The position numbers and the translations under genes were made by a program. A stretch of 64,000 nt of DNA, from positions 1 through 64,000 of the forward strand of contig JAGEMR010000037.1 in the NCBI GenBank assembly GCA_021030915.1. The letters are read 5' to 3'. The notes beneath the pieces are model-generated. The model did not search any database and was not told where the DNA came from. It saw only the letters and a program-made list of their open reading frames with translations. How positions within the stretch are numbered: position 1 is the first letter of the stretch; every line of letters starts with the position of its first letter. Of the stretch, positions 57,706 to 64,000 are shown in pieces. Source of the DNA: Astrothelium macrocarpum. Its lineage: Eukaryota > Ascomycota > Dothideomycetes > Trypetheliales > Trypetheliaceae.

Positions 57706-58919
57706 CTAAGAAGACTTGTTGTGGATATCAATAACCTTCTGTACCTCCTCATAACTTCCCAGAAAGATCCCTGACCTATCATGGATGTGTTCTGGCACCA
57801 CCTCTAGCATGCGAGTCATCTTACTATTCACCGCTTGCCCACCAGCTGTGAATTATATTAGTGTCGACTATGAAAAAGAATAAGCTGACAAACTCACCAT
57901 TTTCGAATACCATGGCCATGGGAGCACATTCATAGAGAATCCGTAGCTTGCCCTTCGGACTCTTCTTGTCTGCAGGGTAGGCAAAAATACCTCCGTAAAG
58001 CAATGTCCGGTATGCATCGGCAACCATGGAGCCAATATATCTAGAGCTGTATGGCTTACCACCTTCTTTTTCAGGATATTTGAGGCTGTTGATCCATTCT
58101 TTTACGGGTTCTTCCCAATATAGACTGTTACCCTCGTTGCAAGAGTAAATTGCCCTCTTTCTCGGTATTCTCATGTTCGGGTGTGTGAGGATGAATTCAC
58201 CAAGAGCGTTGTCCATTGTGAACCCGTTTACTGTACCGCCTTTCATTGTGATGACAAGTTGAGCAGAAGCACCATACATGGTGAAGCCGGATGCCACGAG
58301 TTCTGTACCAGGCTTGAGCAAATCTTCTGAGGTCCCTTGTGCTCCTTCTGGTAGTTTGAAAATTCCGAAGATTGTACCAACGGAAACACCAGCATCCAAG
58401 TTGGACGAGCCATCGATAGGATCGCAAGCGACAACATATCTTGCCTGAGGGTGTTCGTCAAAGATGAGCGCCTTCTCTTCTTCCTCCGACACTAGCACCC
58501 GGACTCTTCCTGAACTTCTCATGGCACTAACAAAGAGATCATTGCCAATGACGTCGAGCTTTTTCTGATCATCTCCTGTCGTGTTTGACGAACCCGCTAG
58601 GCCGGAGAGCTTGACATCTGGATTAGCGTGGAATTCAAAGACTGTCTCGGCATAAACCTACATTGATCAGAGATGCTCGTCGAATGTAGTATGCAATGCT
58701 CTTGAAAGAGAACTGTAAGGCGTGGCACAAAAGTCTAACATTTGTCAATGGGCATGGTGGTCAACATTCGCAAGACACTAGTACTGACGTGAAATCCCCT
58801 GTTGCCTCCTTGTGCTTGTGCTGCTCCTCTGTAAGAAACCTTGTGAGAGTGATGATTTCAGTATTGATTGTCTCGGCACCTGCTGGGCCAGCTTCTCCAT
58901 TCGTCCCGTTTGTAGCCAT
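57706..58919 (-). CDS. FBP1: Fructose-1,6-bisphosphatase
   Basis: Four exons (58919-58789, 58734-58662, 58609-57898, 57845-57706) give 351 residues. The enzyme hydrolyses fructose 1,6-bisphosphate to fructose 6-phosphate, the key irreversible step of gluconeogenesis in the cytosol. Motifs: INTEIITLTRFL near the N-terminus, GDFTLLCHALQFSFKSIAYYIRRAS, the metal-binding active-site block DPIDGSSNLD (131-140), SMVADAYRTLLYGGIFAYPAD, and YECAPMAMVFENAGGQAVN. Each junction restores an uninterrupted family sequence: GDF-TLLCH, LIN-LSGLAGSS, FEN-AGGQ. In exon 2/3 the acceptor had to be taken at GTCAAG rather than the earlier AATCCAG. Known fungal homologues (for example acuG in Aspergillus) are repressed by glucose, and CreA-type sites occur upstream. 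Confidence 0.96.
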
Positions 58920-61201
58920 TGTAAATTGAGAATTGTCAAGGCACAAACTGCGTGAAGGGTATCACAATTGGGAGAGAAATTGGAGAATAGGTAGCTTTGG
59001 GTATCAATTGATGACTTCACAGGCAGGAAATTACTAAAGCTTGGGTTCGCAGGACTACTCCAAAGTCAGCAGGAGCGATCCTTGGTCAAAAAGCTAAACG
59101 TAAAGCTGGCTAGCTGATTGTAAGAACAAGAAAGCTTTATCAATTATCTTGAACGGATTGATATATAATTCAGTGGGGCACAGTGGCGCGTCCCGAGGTT
59201 CTATGGAACTGCCGGCTCCAAACGGTATGACGAAGTTCACGTCACGAAACCGCCAATACAAGAACCCCACAGCGGAGTGGAGGGGCAAGATTCTGCTTGG
59301 GGGTGGCCCGAGAATTTCCGTTGGCACTTTTCTCGGCGAACATCGGAGAACACCAGGTTGAATTTTTCATACCAGATTAGCCTGAAAGGTGCTTGATTGT
59401 TCGCATAGGTTTTCTAGACTTGAGAATTTGAAATGGAATTTGTGGAAATTTAAGGTTGTGGTGTTGGATATCAGAGATTACCACGCTATTCCGGATGTAG
59501 TCTAGGCTGCTTGAAGGACATCCCCGAAAATTTCACACCACTGCTAAAATTCTACGTACCTGCCCATGTCTTCAAAAGACATCCACTCTTTCTGCTGATT
59601 GCCTCGCGTCTGGTTGAAGTGGCTCCACCATGCAGATTCAACTCTTACAATTCGAAATTTCGAAGGTCAGTCAGCATTGTCTTTGAGTCTTTAGCCCAAT
59701 GATGAAAAAGCAAATCGCAAACTAGAGTCTTTGACTCCACAGTGGGAATGAAAACACACATGCACGTTAATCTGAAAGCTGTATTTAGAGTCATGCTTCT
59801 AAAAATCGGACTTTCGGAATATGCTGACTTGTATCTGCAGAGTCCTCCGGTATTATTCATAGCCTGGCCTTCATGATAAATGACAGATCATTGTAAGTTT
59901 TCCGATGACCCGATTTCAAATGTGGCTCCAAATGATGAACACTTGTAAAATATACGCTGGAAATTACCGACCGAGACTTTACAGTCATTGGCGACAATCC
60001 TAAGGCTATTTCTGATTCCACAATCTCAAATCTAGATATATGAATGATATACTGCAGACCGTTTGCTAATCTTCTCAGAGTGTTCCAGCCTATCTCATCG
60101 AACTTGATGAATCTTGGGTACGTCTTTATGATCAATCTACATCTAAACTATGATGAAGCGGCACTGGGCTCCGATTACTTGTATGAGTAGAGACGCCATT
60201 TTGTGACAGGCCTAGAAAACCTGGTCCACTGAACAAGACTCTCACAATTGATTTGCTTGCGAACCGTCCTAACAATGCTGACTCTTTCAATCGCTACAGT
60301 ACAATCAAGTGATATCAACATCTCGATTCAGCCATACAGAGATTCAAAAACTCGGTATGATCTGTCACGGAAGTCGCGTTGTGGCATTAATACGGTATTT
60401 TGCCCCCATCCTACTCGTCCCGTCCCTTGCTTTTCCTTCATACGTGATGAGATCTAGATGACGAGTCTTATTCGACATTTCGATGCAGACACAACATTAT
60501 TTAACCATTCATGCATTTTCTGAGCTGTAATCCACTTTATTATCAATCTTCGTCGCCATACTTTGGAGTAGCTAATTCATAACAGACAAAGACTCAGTGG
60601 TAAAGTTTGAGACATCATTGATCGATCCGGTACGTAAGTCAAGTGTCTTACCTTCAACAAAAGCACATTAGGATGAACCTAGTAAAATGACAAGCATATG
60701 TCCAAGGCGTCTTATTTGGCGTCGAAGACGAGGACTTTACGCCATCTGACCTCGATCCTTCCAACTAAACATCTGACAGCGGTGAAGGCCCAGCTAACTA
60801 AGAGTCTCAGTAGGGCGCCGCTACTCGTAAATTTTTCCTTCATCTCCCTAGATGGCACAATGGTAAGAACAAATTTCCTTGCAAACCTGCAACATCCCAT
60901 CTTATGATGATTTTTTCTTTTCTCACGACGGTCGACATAGCTATACAATAGCATTGATGAGAATGCCTGTGACAAGGCTTAGATCTGATTATTCAAATTT
61001 GCTGCCATTTCCTCTGCAATTCACGACGTTATCATCAAACAAGACTAACGATAAGATATATTTCTATAGAACTTGAACCACCAAGGATGATTCTAGTGCA
61101 ATAGCCAGGAGCCTGACCAACGCCAATGCTTGCCCCAATAAATCATCTGCCCAAATCAATTCATGCCAACTCCGACGCTTTTGCAAAGGCCCAAAAACGG
61201 A
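58920..61201. other. 2.3 kb intergenic region upstream of FBP1
   Basis: This stretch separates the FBP1 start from the 3' end of the centrin gene. The part near 59265-59285 has CreA-type motifs, listed separately. From about 59400 to 61200 it is AT-rich with only short unrelated frames, and no domain or repeat was recognised. Confidence 0.4.
59265..59282. promoter_or_regulatory. Cluster of CreA-type (SYGGRG) sites upstream of FBP1
   Basis: Within 18 bp, about 350 bp upstream of the FBP1 ATG, there are three matches to SYGGRG: GTGGGG on the minus strand (59265-59270), and GCGGAG and GTGGAG overlapping on the plus strand (59272-59282). A CCAAT box lies just beside them (about 59252). CreA represses gluconeogenic genes in glucose. 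The motif is short, so chance is possible, but the cluster and its position fit. Confidence 0.4.
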
Positions 61202-61982
61202 TCAATTGAGACAGATGCTTAAGAACTCATCTCGATCTATCGCGCCATCTCCATCCATATCAAACTCATCAATCATGGCCCTCAATTCCTCTTCCTGCAA
61301 CCCCTCGCCGAGTTCCCGTGCAACCCTTCTCAGATCCTGATGTGTAATCTTACCTTTTCCCCCTTCATCAAACAACTCGAATGCGCGCAAGATTTCATCT
61401 CGCGGATCTCTCGCCAGTATCCGTGACGCCATGAGTGTTTGGAACGACTCCTTGGAGAGCAGCAACCTTGTGGTGGTGCCTGCAAAGGCGGCAGCAGAGC
61501 CGGCGGCAGCTTTGCCAGCGGACTTGGAGTTATTTGTGGAGACGCCGTGGGTTTGAAGGATGGAGAGGATTTCGGATTTGGGCAGGTCGAAGCCGAGGGC
61601 TTTCATGGCGACTTTGAGCTCGTGGTAGTCAATGTGGTTGTCATTGTCTAGATCGAAGAGGCCGAACTTTGTATGATTAGTGTATTAGTCTTTTAGACTG
61701 CAGAATGAACCTTACAGCCTGATCTATCTCATCCTTTTGCTCCTCGCTCAACTCTGCCAATTGCCCTCTGCCCTCTCGTTCCATTCGTTCTCGTTCTGCG
61801 CGTTCTGCCCTTTCGCGATCTAGTCGTTGTGCCTCTCTGTGTTGTTGAGTCGCTGCTGGCGCCCCAAAGCCAGTTGAGCCTCGAAATGTGTTTTGCGCGT
61901 TGCTAGTAGAAGGTCCAACGGCTGGGCCTGTACCTGTTCGGCCGAATCCAGATGTGTACGGTCGCGAAGCGGACGTGGCCAT
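61202..61982 (-). CDS. CDC31: Centrin (Cdc31-type EF-hand protein)
   Basis: Two exons (61982-61716, 61666-61202) give 243 residues. After a Gly/Ser/Thr-rich N-terminus and a charged helix (EAQRLDRERAERAERERMERE) comes LSEEQKDEIDQAFGLFDLDNDNHIDYHELKVAMKALGF, the first EF-hand typical of centrin. EF-hand 3 (DEGGKGKITHQD) and 4 (DMDGDGAIDRDE) follow, the last with a full set of calcium ligands. EF-hand 2 is lost: its place is taken by an Ala/Ser-rich loop of about 35 residues. Centrin works at spindle pole bodies and also in nuclear pore/mRNA export and DNA repair complexes. The intron is 49 bp. The N-terminal extension makes it longer than yeast Cdc31 (161 residues). Confidence 0.9.
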
Positions 61983-62926
61983 GTGGAATTGCTCTTTATC
62001 GAGCAGTTATCGAACGGGTTGGCTGATTGCCTATCTGTCTATGAGCAAGGACCAGTGCGGGTGCTTTGTTGATGTGAGGGGCAATCGTCAAAAAATCGAG
62101 ATAGGACGCGCGAATAGCGCAGTCCACGGCAATCGTTGGAAATTCAGAAGAGCATAAGCTGTGTAGCACGCAGGGCTTTAGGATCCAGTCAGAAATAAAT
62201 TCGGCTCAAGATTCTAAGATGGACCGCTTCCAAATAAAGAGACCAAAGATTTGCTTTGTTACTGGTGTCTGGCAGCGTTCGCAAGAACAAAAGATTCACG
62301 TGAGTACGCGTTATGGTCGATAGCGCGATGTTTCACCCGAGAGACGCGCTAAGACAGTTACTACGGAATATAGGGGAATCAATAACTGCCTGATCCCCAA
62401 ACAATTGTTTAGTCTACTGTGCATTAGCGGCAGATCATTCACCATCTGATTGAGCTTTTCTGGTTTAATACACTGTATTGCAGACCGTAACAAGCACTAC
62501 TACAAGCAGCAGCTGATTAGCTACAATAATGTACGCGTTGCTGATACGGCTCATGGATGTCAACTGATAATTGGAAATAGATTACTTTTCTACAACCAAA
62601 GGGAAAGCCTACAATGCAAATACTACTCCTCTCAAAAGCATCCAAGGACAATTAGCATAAACGATAATTTTATTACCGACATCCTTACGAACCATCACGC
62701 CGAGTGCTGCTGATTTACCGAGAAGTTCTTGGGTGCTTACGAACTCTACTGGACAATCACCTTCGTCGTACCAGATTTACGAAGCAAGCCGCTTTCAAAC
62801 CGAAGCTGCTCGGATACCTTTGCCGTCTCAGAAAAGTCAACGAATGAAGGATCTCGGAGTAGGCCTTGAAACAACCAAGAAAGCAAACCGCAGCCGGAAT
62901 TCTCCTCATTTTGGCCTTCGTCATCT
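61983..62926. other. Divergent intergenic region
   Basis: About 940 bp between the centrin start and the next plus-strand gene; both promoters should lie here. Short frames only. No repeat recognised. Confidence 0.4.
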
Positions 62927-63640
62927 ATGAGTCCCAAAGCCAAAAGAATCTCTCAAGCTCGTGACAAGAACCAAATACCCTTGCCAAATCAGAGCAACGG
63001 TGCAGACGCCAGCGCCAGATCCAAGGGCAGTACTGATCCAAATTCGTCAACGTCCAAATCCACTTCTCGATCTGGGTCGACATATAGCCAAGCGCCCAGC
63101 CATGAATATGGTTCCCTGTCTCGACCAGAACAGAGTGAAGTTGTCCCATATGACCAAGTTGCATGTCTGGTGAAGAGCGCGGACCTTCATCGCCTCCGTG
63201 CTGTATTTCTAGAGCTCTGCCAATTATCCCCCGCTTTGCGAAAGTCAGCTCATACTCTACTCCAATGTCCTCACATATCAGCCCTTGGATCAAGCAGTGT
63301 CCCGAGAGAGCCAAAGGGCCTGTTTACGGACACGCGGCCTCTATTGTTCAAGAATATGGCAAAGTCAAGATTCGAAGAGGCACGAGATATGAGGGCATTA
63401 GGCGCAGTGGATCATGATGGCAACCGGGAAATGGGGAGGCCAGGACCTTCGAGCACAGGAAAGCGAGAATCCACGATGCAATCTCAGCAACGGCTTGCCA
63501 AGAGTTCAACAGGCAACTTGAGGGAGGTCAATACGAGAAATGATGAGAATTCAGCAACGAGAAAGCACAAAATGCAAGATGTTGATAGCCATGCTAGGCC
63601 TGGGGAAGCCAAGAGACGATCACTCCCATGGACAAAGTAG
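62927..63640 (+). CDS. Basic, Ser-rich protein of unknown function
   Basis: A single exon of 237 residues starting MSPKAKRISQARDKNQ. The ends are hydrophilic and probably disordered, rich in Ser, Lys, Arg and Asn. One helical, better-ordered segment lies at about residues 75-115 (PYDQVACLVKSADLHRLRAVFLELCQLSPALRKSAHTLL), and the C-terminus is basic (RPGEAKRRSLPWTK). The layout suggests a nuclear protein with one short interaction domain, which is inference; no family is recognised. Length, composition and a good ATG make coding likely. Confidence 0.6.
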   Translation: MSPKAKRISQARDKNQIPLPNQSNGADASARSKGSTDPNSSTSKSTSRSGSTYSQAPSHEYGSLSRPEQSEVVPYDQVACLVKSADLHRLRAVFLELCQLSPALRKSAHTLLQCPHISALGSSSVPREPKGLFTDTRPLLFKNMAKSRFEEARDMRALGAVDHDGNREMGRPGPSSTGKRESTMQSQQRLAKSSTGNLREVNTRNDENSATRKHKMQDVDSHARPGEAKRRSLPWTK

Positions 63641-64000
63641 GACGTTGTCATGATGTAGATTCTACCACTTGGGAATTTCTTTTTATCGAGTGTGAAAGCT
63701 GTAAATATAGTAGGAAATGCACATACAATCTCACAACTGTCGCACTTTAGGCGGCTCATATCTCCATGTCGGAATAGATGGCACTGAATTAGTTTGCGCG
63801 CTTAGCTTTCTATTAGGAACAAAAGAGGTTTCAGGTTCATAGGCAACAAGTGTGTATTGTAATATTGTAGCCTACCTGTGAGGCTGCAGTCCGAGTGACG
63901 GAGGCAGTGAACACTGAACGTGTAGGCAGCATGGAGAAATGGGAGCCTAAGGAGTGATGGAGGACTGTGGTCACGAGCACGGGCCGCCGCACGCGCTAGA
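63641..64000. other. 3' flank to the window end
   Basis: 360 bp downstream of the last gene, AT-rich then more GC-rich at the very end. No feature recognised. Confidence 0.35.

Noticed and set aside
1..64000. tRNA, rRNA, CRISPR arrays, bacterial-type operons or ribosome binding sites
   Set aside because: No B-box-like GGTTCGANTCC with a matching cloverleaf, no rRNA-like stretch and no regularly spaced repeats were seen; gene structure is eukaryotic.

Overview
The window looks like nuclear DNA of a filamentous ascomycete (Pezizomycotina). Its genes carry short GT-AG introns, mostly 45-75 bp, with CTAAC/CTGAC-type branch sites near the 3' end. It encodes fungal versions of Vps60, a SAPS-domain protein, a PCL-type cyclin, Pab1, Fmc1, Ctu1/Ncs6, centrin and gluconeogenic fructose-1,6-bisphosphatase, together with families typical of Pezizomycotina: a STAND/NLR receptor, a PRISE-like reductase, an AsaB/CmcJ-like oxygenase and 2EXR/F-box-like proteins. 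I cannot name the species. Exon joins were worked out by hand from splice signals, reading frame and protein-family conservation. The total coding length of each multi-exon model was checked for divisibility by three.

Layout. 0.4-10.4 kb: PLP-dependent aminotransferase, Aim9-like phosphotransferase, a 2 kb gene-poor stretch with a palindromic MITE-like element, RIB3 and a mitochondrial EngB GTPase sharing a divergent promoter, and a proline iminopeptidase. 10.4-18.2 kb: a mixed region with a minisatellite, a secreted Ser/Thr-rich glycoprotein, FMC1, two decayed 2EXR-like genes and a PRISE-type reductase. 19-32 kb: mostly housekeeping genes (VPS60, SAPS protein, an acidic unknown protein, PCL-type cyclin behind a 3.3 kb non-coding leader, CTU1).

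32.3-47.8 kb is an accessory block between CTU1 and PAB1. It holds a broken membrane-protein gene with stops at CpA-type sites, an eight-exon NLR (N-terminal domain, NB-ARC, TPR-like C-terminus) facing tail-to-tail a large protein with a C-terminal membrane anchor, and an AsaB-like oxygenase, an MFS transporter and an Arp1/amidase-type protein. The last three could be tailoring, export and hydrolysis steps of a small-molecule pathway, but no backbone synthase is present. 48.7-63.6 kb returns to core genes: PAB1, a 1385-residue low-complexity/coiled-coil protein, FBP1 with CreA-type promoter sites, a centrin with an altered second EF-hand, and an unknown basic protein.

Several accessory genes need a frameshift or in-frame stop to be explained, while core genes do not. 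This argues for real decay in the accessory parts rather than general sequencing error, although some shifts lie in or next to homopolymers. No tRNA, rRNA or CRISPR feature was seen.
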